Source: an uncultured Ruminococcus sp.
Lineage (GTDB): Bacteria > Bacillota > Clostridia > Oscillospirales > CAG-272
Assembly (NCBI GenBank): GCA_902782445.1
Contig: CACZNC010000022.1
Location: 1 to 40,008, forward strand
Direction: 5' to 3'
DNA: 40,008 nt
Positions 32,608 to 40,008 of the stretch are shown here, piece by piece. Numbering within the stretch: position 1 is the stretch's first letter; each line of letters starts with the position of its first letter. Both the position numbers and the translations under genes were made by a program. The notes beneath the pieces are model-generated. The model searched no databases, was not told where the DNA came from, and saw only the letters and a list, made by a program, of their open reading frames with translations.

Positions 32608-33243
32608 TTATTCATCCCGGACCGCAGTGAAAAGCCGGTAGTTTTCCCGGTCCGTCGGAGCGACGAAGACCTGACGGAATCCCGCGTTTTCCAGCAGTTC
32701 CGTTTCGGTGGACGGCGCGAGGGGCGTGTCCATGTGGGGCCACCGCGCGGGATCCGCCTCGTACTCCGCGAGGGCCTCCGCTTCTGCTCTCCTGTCCGGG
32801 GAGATCTTGTCGGAGTTGAGGAATACCCCGCCCGGTCTGAGGCAGCCGCGGATCCGTCGGTAGAGTTCCTCCTTTTCGCGGGGCGGGAAATGATGGAGGG
32901 CGGAAGTGGAGATCACGGCGTCGAAAGGACCGCCGAAATCCGCCGCGAAGAAGTCCCCGCAGACGATCTTCACCCGGTCGGCGAAGGGTCTTTCAGCCAG
33001 AACCGCCAGCATCTTCGGGGAAACGTCGACCGCCGTGACCCGGATATCGGGAAAGCGCTCGAACAGCGGAATGAGTTCGAGCCCCGTGCCCGCTCCGAGA
33101 TCGAGAACGGTCTCCGTCCCGTCGGGCAGGCAATCCGTCAGCAGTCTTTTCGTTTCGGCGAAGGCGGCGTGGACCTCATCGTAGGTGTCGATCTTCCGAT
33201 CAAAGAAGGACCGCATCTCCTCCGCGCGGGTTTTCAGATCCAT
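32608..33243 (-). CDS. Class I SAM-dependent methyltransferase
   Basis: A 211-residue cytosolic protein. Motif I is VLDLGAGTGLEL at 46-57, the post-I acid follows in VTAVDVSPKML, and motif IV-like TSALHHFPP lies at about 113-121. The substrate is unknown; small-molecule methylation is likely from the size. The start at 33243 has a GGGAGG site about 8 bases upstream and overlaps the end of the regulator gene by 10 bp. A longer in-frame open frame that starts inside that gene is a shadow. It is the last gene of the sodium-pump operon. Confidence 0.88.
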   Translation of the reverse strand: MDLKTRAEEMRSFFDRKIDTYDEVHAAFAETKRLLTDCLPDGTETVLDLGAGTGLELIPLFERFPDIRVTAVDVSPKMLAVLAERPFADRVKIVCGDFFAADFGGPFDAVISTSALHHFPPREKEELYRRIRGCLRPGGVFLNSDKISPDRRAEAEALAEYEADPARWPHMDTPLAPSTETELLENAGFRQVFVAPTDRENYRLFTAVRDE

Positions 33244-33875
33244 GATAGGAGCCTCCCGTCGGCAAAATAGCCCGCGCCGCGCTTTTCCCGGATCACGCGG
33301 AAGTCCGCGGCGGGCAGGAATTTGCGGTTGACGCGGTGGATGTGGGCGGCGATCCGGTTGTCGAGCTCCCCTTCCTGTCTGCCCTCCGGGAAGCAGAACC
33401 GCGCGACCTTGAGAGCAGGGGCGGGTTCCCCCTGACAGGCGGCGAGATAGAGCAGGATCATCCGCTCCGTCTTCGTCAGAACGATCTGCCTCTCCCGCCA
33501 CTCTACAAATCCCTCCGCGAAATAGAGCCGCGGGGCGAGGTAGAATCCGAAGGCGTCCGCGCTGTCCGGGGGCAGATCGAACTTCTTCGCGGCATTCATG
33601 CTCATGAGGCGCAGAGCGTCGTCCCCGGTTCCGGCAGAGGCGGCGTTCAGGGCGGTGTTGACGAATCCGTCTCCGATCACCGCGGCGAAAACATGGTCGC
33701 AGGGCGTGCGGCGGAGCTCGTCGAAACAGTCCGTCCACGTGACGATCCCGACGGCGGGCAGCAGGTCCTTCACGAAAGCGGGAGCGGCCGTCGCTGCGGG
33801 GATTCCGCGCCGAAAGATCCGCTCCCGGAGAGACCGTGCCCGCCCGGAATCTTCCCGGTCACAGATCACGATCAT
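33234..33875 (-). CDS. Winged-helix regulator with degenerate receiver-like domain
   Basis: A 213-residue protein. Residues 130-205 form an OmpR/PhoB-type winged helix (VLTKTERMILLYLAACQGE ... IHRVNRKFL ... REKRGAGYF). The N-terminal 120 residues look like a receiver fold (starts IVICDRED), but the phosphoacceptor aspartate segment and the conserved Lys are missing, so classic phosphorylation by a histidine kinase is unlikely. No kinase is nearby. It starts 10 bp after oadA without a good ribosome site and could respond to the metabolic state of that pathway (inference). Confidence 0.78.
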   Translation of the reverse strand: MIVICDREDSGRARSLRERIFRRGIPAATAAPAFVKDLLPAVGIVTWTDCFDELRRTPCDHVFAAVIGDGFVNTALNAASAGTGDDALRLMSMNAAKKFDLPPDSADAFGFYLAPRLYFAEGFVEWRERQIVLTKTERMILLYLAACQGEPAPALKVARFCFPEGRQEGELDNRIAAHIHRVNRKFLPAADFRVIREKRGAGYFADGRLLSWI

Positions 33876-33885
33876 GGTATTCGAT

Positions 33886-35283
33886 TCAGACGGTGTGCAC
33901 GCCCAGCTTCGCGTCGCCGTTGTCCGCGTCGAGGCCGTACTTCTTCGCCTTGCGGTATTCGAAGAACTTCGTCGCTACCTGTTCGAAGAGCGCGTAGGAC
34001 AAAACGTCCTCTTCCTGCTCCTCCCAGGGCTTGACCTTCTCGCGCAGCTCGTCGAGCTCCGGTTTCAAATCGTCCGCCGGGCGGTGGGTGATGGGCTTTT
34101 CGTCCCCGAGGATCTTCTTGACGAATTCCGGCTTGATGGGGGCCGGGGTCTTGCCGTATTCGCCGCGGATGACGCCCTTGAATTCCTTCGAGACGTTCTT
34201 GTAGCGCTCGCCCATGATGACGTTCAGAACCGCCTGGTTGCCGACGATCTGGGAGGTCGGGGTGACGAGCGGGGGATATCCGGCGTCCTCGCGCACCCGC
34301 GGGATCTCTTCCAGCACTTCGTTCAGCTTGTCGCTCTGGCCCATCTGCTTCAGCTGGGACACCATGTTGGAGAGCATTCCTCCCGGGACCTGATAGAGCA
34401 GGCAGTTGACGTCGACCTTCAGCACCTTCGGGTCCAGCAGGCCGGATTTCAGATACTCCTCACGCAGGGGGGTGAAGTATTTGCAGATCTTGTCGAGCTG
34501 GCGGAGATCCAGTCCGGTGTCGTATTCCGTGCCCTGGAGCGTCGCCACGATCGCCTCGGTCGGAGCCTGGGACGTTCCCATCGCCATCGGGGAGATCGCG
34601 GTGTCGACGATGTCCACACCCGCCTCGACCGCCTTGAGGATGGTCATGGAGGCAAGTCCCGTGGTGTAGTGGGTGTGGAGCTGGATCGGGATCTTCACGC
34701 TCTCTTTCAGGGCCTTGATGAGGTCGTAGGCCGTGTAGGGCGTGAGAAGGCCGGACATGTCCTTGACGCAGATCGAGTCCGCGCCCATGCTTTCGAGTTC
34801 CTTCGCGTACTTCGCAAAGGCTTCGCTGGAATGGACGGGGCTGATGGTGTAGCTCATGGCAGCCTGTACGTGCCCGCCCTCCTTTTTCGTCGCTTCGATG
34901 GCGGTCTTCAGGTTCCGCGCGTCGTTCAGAGCGTCGAAGATGCGGATGATATCAATGCCGTTGGCGATGGATTTCTTGACGAAATACTCCACCACGTCGT
35001 CGGCGTAATGCCGGTAGCCGAGGATGTTCTGCCCGCGGAAGAGCATCTGGAGCTTGGTGTTTTTGACCTTCGAGCGGATGATGCGCAGTCTCTCCCACGG
35101 ATCCTCGTTCAGGAACCGCATACAGGAATCGAAGGTCGCGCCGCCCCATGCCTCGAGGGAATGGTAGCCCACCTTGTCGAGTTCCTCGAGGATCGGGACC
35201 ATCTGCGCGGTGGTCATGCGGGTGGCAATCAGGGACTGATGGGAATCGCGGAGAACGGTCTCCGTTATTTTCACTTTTGCCAT
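33886..35283 (-). CDS. oadA: Oxaloacetate decarboxylase alpha / transcarboxylase 5S-like subunit
   Basis: A 465-residue cytosolic carboxyltransferase that moves CO2 between oxaloacetate/pyruvate and biotin. The DRE-TIM metal and active-site residues are present: D13 (TVLRDSHQ), K174 (VKDMSG, the presumed carboxylated lysine), H203 and H205 (LHTHYTT). There is no C-terminal biotin domain; the biotin carrier is a separate gene here. Family length without that domain is about 450-470. It is preceded by oadB (37 bp) and its ribosome site is weak (AAAGG 12 bases upstream). Confidence 0.95.
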   Translation of the reverse strand: MAKVKITETVLRDSHQSLIATRMTTAQMVPILEELDKVGYHSLEAWGGATFDSCMRFLNEDPWERLRIIRSKVKNTKLQMLFRGQNILGYRHYADDVVEYFVKKSIANGIDIIRIFDALNDARNLKTAIEATKKEGGHVQAAMSYTISPVHSSEAFAKYAKELESMGADSICVKDMSGLLTPYTAYDLIKALKESVKIPIQLHTHYTTGLASMTILKAVEAGVDIVDTAISPMAMGTSQAPTEAIVATLQGTEYDTGLDLRQLDKICKYFTPLREEYLKSGLLDPKVLKVDVNCLLYQVPGGMLSNMVSQLKQMGQSDKLNEVLEEIPRVREDAGYPPLVTPTSQIVGNQAVLNVIMGERYKNVSKEFKGVIRGEYGKTPAPIKPEFVKKILGDEKPITHRPADDLKPELDELREKVKPWEEQEEDVLSYALFEQVATKFFEYRKAKKYGLDADNGDAKLGVHTV

Positions 35284-35320
35284 AAGTATTCGAAGCCTTT
35301 CATCTGTCTGTTCGTTCTGA

Positions 35321-36505
35321 TTACGCGAAATAGGAGAGGAAGACGCCCGCCGCGACTGCGGATCCGATGACGCCGGCCACGTTCGGGCCCATCGCGTGCA
35401 TCAGGAGGAAGTTGGAGGGATTCTCCTTCTGTCCGACGACCTGAGCCACGCGGGCGGCCATCGGAACGGCGGAAACGCCCGCGGAACCGATCAGCGGATT
35501 GATCTTGCCCTTGGTGATCCAGCACATGATCTTGCCGGTGAGAAGGCCTCCGCAGGTGGAGATCACGAATGCCGTCAGTCCGAGGAAGACGATCTTCACG
35601 GTGCTCCAGTCGAGGAAGTTGTCCGCGTTGGCGGTCGCGCCGACGGAAACGCCGAGGAAGATCGTGACGATGTTCATCAGCTCGTTCTGGGCGGTCTTCG
35701 AGAGACGGTCGCAAACGCCGGAGACATTCAGAAGATTGCCGAGCATGAGGAAGCCCACCAGGGGAGCCGCCGCCGGAACGATCAGGGTGACGACGAGGGT
35801 GACGACGATCGGGAAGAGGATCTTCTCGGTCTTCGAAACGGGTCTGAGGGTCGTCATGACGATGGAGCGTTCCTGCTTGGTGGTCAGAAGCTTCATGAAG
35901 GGCGGCTGAATGATCGGGATCAGGGCCATGTAGCTGTATGCCGCGATGGCGATGGCGCCGAGAAGATGGGGGGCGAGGGTCTTCGTGACGTAGATGGCTG
36001 TGGGGCCGTCCGCGCCGCCGATGATGCCGATGGAGCCCGCTTCCCAGGGAGTGAAGCCGAGCAGGATCGCGCCGGAGAACGCCACGAACACGCCGAACTG
36101 GGCGCCGGCTCCCATGAGAAGGGATTTCGGGTTGGCGATCAGCGCGGAGAAGTCCGTCATCGCGCCGACGCCGAGGAAGATGAGCGAAGGATAGATACCC
36201 AGCTTGACGCCGAGGTAGAGGAAGTCGATCAGATTGCCCTGCTCCGCGATCTGCTGCATGTTGATGGGGGAGCCGTCCTCATGGATAAAGAGGTCCATGT
36301 GGAAGAGATCCGCGCCGGGCAGATTCGCGAGAAGCATCCCGAAGGCGATCGGGAGAAGGAGCAGAGGTTCGAACTTCTTGACAATGGCCAGATAGAAGAG
36401 GCCGCCGATGATGACGTACATGGCGAGGGTCTTGATGAGGTGGCCGGTGTCCGCGAAGAGCAGCGGGAATCCCGTTGACTCGTATAAATTGATAAAGAAA
36501 CTCAC
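35321..36505 (-). CDS. oadB: Sodium-translocating decarboxylase beta subunit
   Basis: A 394-residue integral membrane protein that decarboxylates carboxybiotin and exports sodium ions. It has many hydrophobic helices and the GGADGPTAI segment (163-171) with D166, equivalent to the essential Asp of OadB/MmdB; the C-terminal SAVPMAARVAQ region carries the second ion-binding part. The start codon is GTG at 36503-36505, supported by AGGAGTG 7 bases upstream. Confidence 0.97.
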   Translation of the reverse strand: MSFFINLYESTGFPLLFADTGHLIKTLAMYVIIGGLFYLAIVKKFEPLLLLPIAFGMLLANLPGADLFHMDLFIHEDGSPINMQQIAEQGNLIDFLYLGVKLGIYPSLIFLGVGAMTDFSALIANPKSLLMGAGAQFGVFVAFSGAILLGFTPWEAGSIGIIGGADGPTAIYVTKTLAPHLLGAIAIAAYSYMALIPIIQPPFMKLLTTKQERSIVMTTLRPVSKTEKILFPIVVTLVVTLIVPAAAPLVGFLMLGNLLNVSGVCDRLSKTAQNELMNIVTIFLGVSVGATANADNFLDWSTVKIVFLGLTAFVISTCGGLLTGKIMCWITKGKINPLIGSAGVSAVPMAARVAQVVGQKENPSNFLLMHAMGPNVAGVIGSAVAAGVFLSYFA

Positions 36506-36543
36506 TTCGTTTCACTCCTAAATCAGAATTTGCCGGAGTAAAA

Positions 36544-36930
36544 TCAGCCCATCGTGATGATGACGTCGCCGGAATTGACGCTCGCGCCCTGGGGAGCGTC
36601 GACGGACTTGACCGTGCCGCCTTCCTTCGCAAAGATTTCGTTCTCCATCTTCATCGCTTCGAGCACGCAGACGAGGTCGTTCGCCTTGACGACGTCGCCG
36701 ACCTTGACGTTCATCTTGAGGATCGTGCCGGGCATGGGAGCCGTGACCTTGATGCCGCCCTGCGCGCCGGACGCAGCGGGAGCCTTCGGAGCCGGAGCCT
36801 TCGGGGCGGGGGCTTTTGCGGCGGGAGCGGGAACGGCAGCGGGAGCCGCGGCGGATTCGGATGCGGAATCGGCCTCTTCGACGAGGACTTCATACAGGAC
36901 GCCGTTGACGGTTACGTTGTATTTTTTCAT
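36544..36930 (-). CDS. Biotin carrier protein of the decarboxylase
   Basis: A 128-residue protein. An N-terminal beta segment (MKKYNVTVNGVLYEV) is followed by a flexible Ala/Pro/Lys linker (about 25-60) and a lipoyl/biotinyl domain with the biotinylation site EAMKMEN near residue 95. The ATG at 36930 is preferred: GGAGG lies 8 bases upstream, and the GTG four codons earlier overlaps that site. It carries CO2 between the cytosolic carboxyltransferases and OadB. Confidence 0.95.
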   Translation of the reverse strand: MKKYNVTVNGVLYEVLVEEADSASESAAAPAAVPAPAAKAPAPKAPAPKAPAASGAQGGIKVTAPMPGTILKMNVKVGDVVKANDLVCVLEAMKMENEIFAKEGGTVKSVDAPQGASVNSGDVIITMG

Positions 36931-36965
36931 GGTTTCCTCCACAATAAATTCGGTGTTGTCGGGAA

Positions 36966-37391
36966 TCAGTCCTCAGCGTGACCGTTCCAGCTCTTTTTGG
37001 TGTTCTTTTTGCGGAAGGACACCACGCGGTAGGAGCCCGCGGGCAGTCCTTCGGCGGAACGGTATGCTTCGATGGCCGCCGTGATGACGGCGATCAGCGC
37101 GCCGGAATCCTCTTCCTCCTCCTCGACGGGCGGGGTCTCGGGGACGGGGACCGGTTTCTTCGCGTCGTTGGGAGCCGGGGAATTGCGGACCTCTTCCATG
37201 ATCCGCTCCCGTTCCCTCTTCTCGGCGAGTTTGGCGACCGCGCCGAAAATCGCGATGACGCCCCAGAGGAAGGCGAGGACGAGGAACACCGTCCCCATGC
37301 CCGTCAGGAGCATCCGGCCGCAGAGAGCGAATTTCTCGCCCCATGTATCATAGGCGAACTCAGCCGCCAGAAAAACAGGCAGATTGTACAT
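36966..37391 (-). CDS. OadG/MmdD-type sodium pump subunit
   Basis: A 141-residue protein with one membrane helix at about residues 30-51 (TGMGTVFLVLAFLWGVIAIF), then a charged linker with Pro/Glu-rich stretches and a C-terminal cytosolic tail that includes the helix IAVITAAIEAYR. This layout matches the gamma/delta subunits that hold the complex together. A GGAGG site lies 6 bases before the ATG at 37391. It sits 12 bp after the carboxyltransferase gene. Confidence 0.87.
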   Translation of the reverse strand: MYNLPVFLAAEFAYDTWGEKFALCGRMLLTGMGTVFLVLAFLWGVIAIFGAVAKLAEKRERERIMEEVRNSPAPNDAKKPVPVPETPPVEEEEEDSGALIAVITAAIEAYRSAEGLPAGSYRVVSFRKKNTKKSWNGHAED

Positions 37392-37403
37392 TGGGACCTC
37401 CGA

Positions 37404-38879
37404 TCAGAGAGGCATATTGGCGTGACGGCGTTTCGGAGCGGCGGACGCCTTGCCGGAGAGCATCAGGACGGCGGAGATCAGTCTCTGTCTGAGTTCCGCC
37501 TCCTCGACGATATCGTCGATCTCGCCCGCCCGCGCCGCGTGGAGCACGTTCAGCTTTTCGGTCTCCCATTCCGCTTCGAGGGATTCGCGGGACACCTTGC
37601 CGGAAACCTTGTCGTTTTCCAGAAGCGCGACGGCGGAAGCGGGGCTCATGCAGCCGATCTTCGCCGAATCCAGCGCGAGCACCAGATCCGCGCCGATGGA
37701 CTTCGATCCGAGCACGGAGAAAACGGAACCGTATGCCGCGCCGGAGACGAGGGTGACGAGCGGGATCTTCGCGGAGGCGTAAGCGCCTGCCAGTTTTGCG
37801 ATCTCGGAGCAGTAGGGGTTCTTTTCCTCCTCGCCGGAGATCGAGAATCCCTCGGAATCCACCGCGGTCAGCACCGGGATGGAGAAGCAGTCGCAGAAGC
37901 TCAAAAACTTCGCGGCTTTTCTCGCGGCGAGGGAGGTGAGCTTCCCGCCGTTCACGGAGCGATCCGTGGCGACGACGCCGCAGACCGTGCCGTCGAGGGT
38001 GAGAAAACCGGTCAGAACGGAGGGAGCGGTATCGGCCCCCACGGAGAGGAAGGAGCCCGCGTCGCCGATTTCCCTGAGAAGATCCGCCGCGGCGTGGGAA
38101 GCCTTATAGGCGGAGAGATCGGTCTGACGGTCGGGATCGTCCCCGGCCTCGCGCTCGACGGTCCCCTCCTCGTTGTTGGACGGGAGGAGTCCGAGCAGAT
38201 CCCGGGCCCGTTTCAGAGCGTCCGCGTCGGTCTTTTCGCGGAAGGAGGCCACGCCCGCTTCCACGGAGTCGGCCGCTTTCCCGCCGCCCACGACGAACGC
38301 GGGGTTGACGCTCAGAGTGGAATCCTCCGTGACGATCACGAAATCGAACATCGCGGCGATCACGGCGGAGGCTCCCTGGGCGATCCCGTTCACCACGGCG
38401 ATCTGCGGGACGATGCCCGAGGCCGCGCCGACCGCTTTCATGATCCGCCCGTAAGCCGCGAGCGCACGGACGCCGGAGACGAGATCCGCTCCCGCGCTGT
38501 CGAAGCATCCCACGACGGGGCATCCGTTTCCGACGGCCAGACGGTAGAGCCGCTCGATCTTGTCGGCCGTGGCGTCGCTGACCGCGCCTTTTGTCCGCTG
38601 CAGATCCTGCGCGAAGGCGTATACCAGACATCCGTCGACGGAACCGTATCCGGTGAGGACGCCCTCGGGATCCGAAGCGGGAGCCTCCTCCGAGTCGCGG
38701 CGGCGCACCGTAAACGCCCCGATCTCCGTGAACGTGCCGTCGTCGAAGAGAGCGGTCAGGCGTTCGCGGGCGTTCAGTTTTTTGCCGTCGCCCGGTTTTT
38801 CGTCCCGGGTGATGAGATCCCGGAACTCGGCCGCGGTCTTCGGAAGGACGGAGGCGGTGCCGTTCAGTATCTTCTCCAT
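37404..38879 (-). CDS. Divergent acyl-CoA carboxyltransferase-like protein
   Basis: A 491-residue two-domain crotonase-like carboxyltransferase, homologous to MmdA/PccB and the transcarboxylase 12S subunit (usual length about 510). Several motifs are altered: the usual DSGGARIQEG appears as DSAGADLVSG (127-136), and the usual DVPGFLPG appears as DSEGFSISG (341-349). The CoA-binding loops are therefore not standard, and the acyl-CoA substrate cannot be read from the sequence. Position at the head of the sodium-pump operon suggests it supplies CO2 to the biotin carrier or receives it. GGAGG precedes the ATG. Confidence 0.85.
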   Translation of the reverse strand: MEKILNGTASVLPKTAAEFRDLITRDEKPGDGKKLNARERLTALFDDGTFTEIGAFTVRRRDSEEAPASDPEGVLTGYGSVDGCLVYAFAQDLQRTKGAVSDATADKIERLYRLAVGNGCPVVGCFDSAGADLVSGVRALAAYGRIMKAVGAASGIVPQIAVVNGIAQGASAVIAAMFDFVIVTEDSTLSVNPAFVVGGGKAADSVEAGVASFREKTDADALKRARDLLGLLPSNNEEGTVEREAGDDPDRQTDLSAYKASHAAADLLREIGDAGSFLSVGADTAPSVLTGFLTLDGTVCGVVATDRSVNGGKLTSLAARKAAKFLSFCDCFSIPVLTAVDSEGFSISGEEEKNPYCSEIAKLAGAYASAKIPLVTLVSGAAYGSVFSVLGSKSIGADLVLALDSAKIGCMSPASAVALLENDKVSGKVSRESLEAEWETEKLNVLHAARAGEIDDIVEEAELRQRLISAVLMLSGKASAAPKRRHANMPL

Positions 38880-38965
38880 AGTTCCTCCAGAGGTTTATGA
38901 ATTCGTCAGAAAAACAGGTTCTGAAAGGGCGGAATAGCAAAGCCCCATTCTGCCCCATTGTACTA

Positions 38966-38994
38966 ATGATACCGCAATCGGGCCGAATAATCAA
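38966..38994 (-). promoter_or_regulatory. Promoter of the decarboxylase operon
   Basis: TTGATT (38989-38994) and TATCAT (38966-38971), 17-bp spacer. A second possible -10 (TACAAT) lies a few bases downstream near 38958 without a -35. The leader is about 80 nt. Confidence 0.7.
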
Positions 38995-39076
38995 CCTTTC
39001 CGGGAAATATTCAAACTAAATTCACATTTTTCCCCATCCCTTCTCATGTTCGGAGATTATACTCTCAGAAGATTCC

Positions 39077-39097
39077 GCCGGAGTTCTTCTCTCCGGC
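39077..39097. other. Hairpin in the leader of the amidohydrolase gene
   Basis: A perfect 7-bp stem GCCGGAG/CTCCGGC with a 7-nt loop, 18 bases before the start codon. There is no T tract, so it is not an intrinsic terminator. A TATACT hexamer lies just upstream (39058-39063) without a -35. Confidence 0.45.
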
Positions 39098-39114
39098 ATG
39101 AAGCGGGGGATTCC

Positions 39115-39930
39115 ATGCTGATCGATTTTCACGTGCACGCTTTCCCGGACAGGCTGGCCGAACGCGCGCTGGCCGTCCTCGCCAAAAACATCGCTTCCCC
39201 GCCTCTGACCGACGGGACCCTCTCCGGCACCCTCGCCGCGATGGACCGCTGGGGCGTGGACCGGGCGGTGATCTGCAACATCGCCACCAATCCGAAGCAG
39301 ACGGCGAACGTCAACGCATTTGCCGCCGAAACGCTGAGGGACCGCGGAGACCGCTTCACCCCCCTCGGGAGCGTCCACCCCGATCTGCCCGATCCCGAGC
39401 CGGTCCTCCGGGGGCTGGCGGAGGCGGGGATCCCGGGCATCAAGCTCCACCCCGATTATATGCGCCGCACCGTCGACGACCCCTGTTATGACGTGATCTT
39501 CGAGGTCTGCGCCTCCCTCGGGCTTTTCGTCCTCACCCACGCGGGATTCGACGTGTATTCGACAAACAGGGTGTTCGCCTCCCCCGACCGCCTCCTGCGC
39601 CGTCTGGAACGCTCCCCGAAAACCGTCCTCATCGCCGCCCACTACGGGGGAAACATGATGTGGGACGAGGTCGAGGAGAAGATCTGCGGCAAAAACCTCT
39701 ATATCGACACCTCCCTCGGAGGGCTGACGAGACTCTCCCCGGGACAAGCCGCCCGGATCCTCGGAAAGCACGATCCCGAAAAGATCCTCTTCGGCAGCGA
39801 CTGTCCCTGGTGCTCCTCCGCCGAGACCTTCCGATATGTGGACGCCCTCCCGCTCTCCGGGGATTTGAAGGAAAAGATCTTCCACATAAACGCCGAACGG
39901 CTCCTCGGACTGATACTAAATCCCTTCTAA
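39115..39930 (+). CDS. Amidohydrolase family protein
   Basis: A 271-residue metal-dependent hydrolase with a TIM-barrel fold of the amidohydrolase-2 type. Metal ligands and catalytic residues visible: H6 and H8 (DFHVHAF), H112 (KLHPD), H142 (THAGFD), H176 (AHYGG) and D229 (GSDCPW). Some relatives act as decarboxylases or lactonases; the substrate cannot be told from sequence. The start at 39115 is chosen because the HxH strand follows at once; the upstream in-frame start at 39046 adds residues not typical of the family. The ribosome site is a G-rich run. Confidence 0.87.
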   Translation: MLIDFHVHAFPDRLAERALAVLAKNIASPPLTDGTLSGTLAAMDRWGVDRAVICNIATNPKQTANVNAFAAETLRDRGDRFTPLGSVHPDLPDPEPVLRGLAEAGIPGIKLHPDYMRRTVDDPCYDVIFEVCASLGLFVLTHAGFDVYSTNRVFASPDRLLRRLERSPKTVLIAAHYGGNMMWDEVEEKICGKNLYIDTSLGGLTRLSPGQAARILGKHDPEKILFGSDCPWCSSAETFRYVDALPLSGDLKEKIFHINAERLLGLILNPF

Positions 39931-39940
39931 GGGGTTACGC

Positions 39941-39958
39941 GGCTTCTTGAAAGAAGCC
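39941..39958. other. Hairpin after the amidohydrolase gene
   Basis: GGCTTCTT and AAGAAGCC are perfectly complementary with only two bases between. There is no T run, so it is a weak terminator or the edge of a repeat. The last 50 bases of the window carry no gene that I can see. Confidence 0.4.
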
Positions 39959-40008
39959 TGGCAAGAACTTCTGAAATGGATAGGGACAGGCTACATCAAT
40001 AATGTGAA

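Noticed and set aside
36978..38900. Plus-strand open frame of 640 codons opposite the carboxyltransferase
   Set aside because: Antisense shadow of a clear homologue; no ribosome site or domain.
1..40008. CRISPR arrays, insertion sequences, prophage genes or attachment sites
   Set aside because: No direct-repeat arrays, transposases, integrases or phage genes were seen; tRNA-Lys has no adjacent duplicate of its 3' end that I could find.

Overview
The window is GC-rich, densely packed and mostly transcribed leftwards. It looks like a chromosomal segment of an anaerobic member of the Clostridia (Eubacteriales/Oscillospiraceae-like; inferred from gene content, not from a database match). Supporting signs are short lipoprotein signal peptides, strong Shine-Dalgarno sequences, sigma-A promoters that nearly all have 17-bp spacers, a glycyl-radical-enzyme activase, a sodium-pump decarboxylase cluster, a DivIVA-like protein and a clostridial-type GltX. 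No insertion sequence, prophage or CRISPR array was seen.

Left part (1-18.4 kb): an unusual array. Ten paralogous predicted lipoproteins (called Lp1-Lp10 here, by increasing coordinate) lie on the minus strand together with an ECF sigma factor, a double-length ABC-2 permease, an ABC ATPase and one solute-binding lipoprotein. All ten have a lipobox, then the motif [C/H]-x-D-P-[L/F]-C-x-H-x(4,6 or 7)-C-P, then about 300 residues of beta-propeller-like repeats (G-x-L-Y/W strands followed by L-x-x-x-T-G-x turns). Type A (Lp4, Lp5, Lp6, Lp8, Lp10) has the form GLC-x-DPLC and an extra Cys 27-29 residues earlier. Type B (Lp3, Lp7) directly follows the ATPase and the permease respectively. Lp1, Lp2 and Lp9 are divergent. 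The order of transcription is Lp10, Lp9, Lp8, sigma, permease, Lp7, Lp6, Lp5, solute-binding protein, Lp4; then ATPase, Lp3, Lp2; then Lp1 from its own promoter. Several junctions are ATGA overlaps. The permease begins with about 40 cytosolic residues that resemble the anti-sigma segment usually encoded next to such sigma factors. I read this as a candidate envelope sensing/transport system, possibly metal-related. Its function is unknown.

Middle part (18.5-30.2 kb): housekeeping genes. tmRNA (ssrA) and smpB flank an acetyltransferase gene; ybaK diverges from smpB. Then come an acetyltransferase - GH2 glycosidase - pyrR operon, a radical-SAM activase, a small Xre regulator, grpB-like, tRNA-Lys(UUU), glnS and gltX.

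Right part (30.4-40 kb): a DivIVA-like coiled-coil protein and an Xre/TPR-like regulator form a two-gene plus-strand operon. Facing it is a seven-gene minus-strand operon: a divergent carboxyltransferase, OadG-like subunit, biotin carrier, OadB, OadA, an atypical winged-helix regulator and a SAM methyltransferase. Together the first five should couple decarboxylation or transcarboxylation to sodium export. An amidohydrolase gene ends the window.
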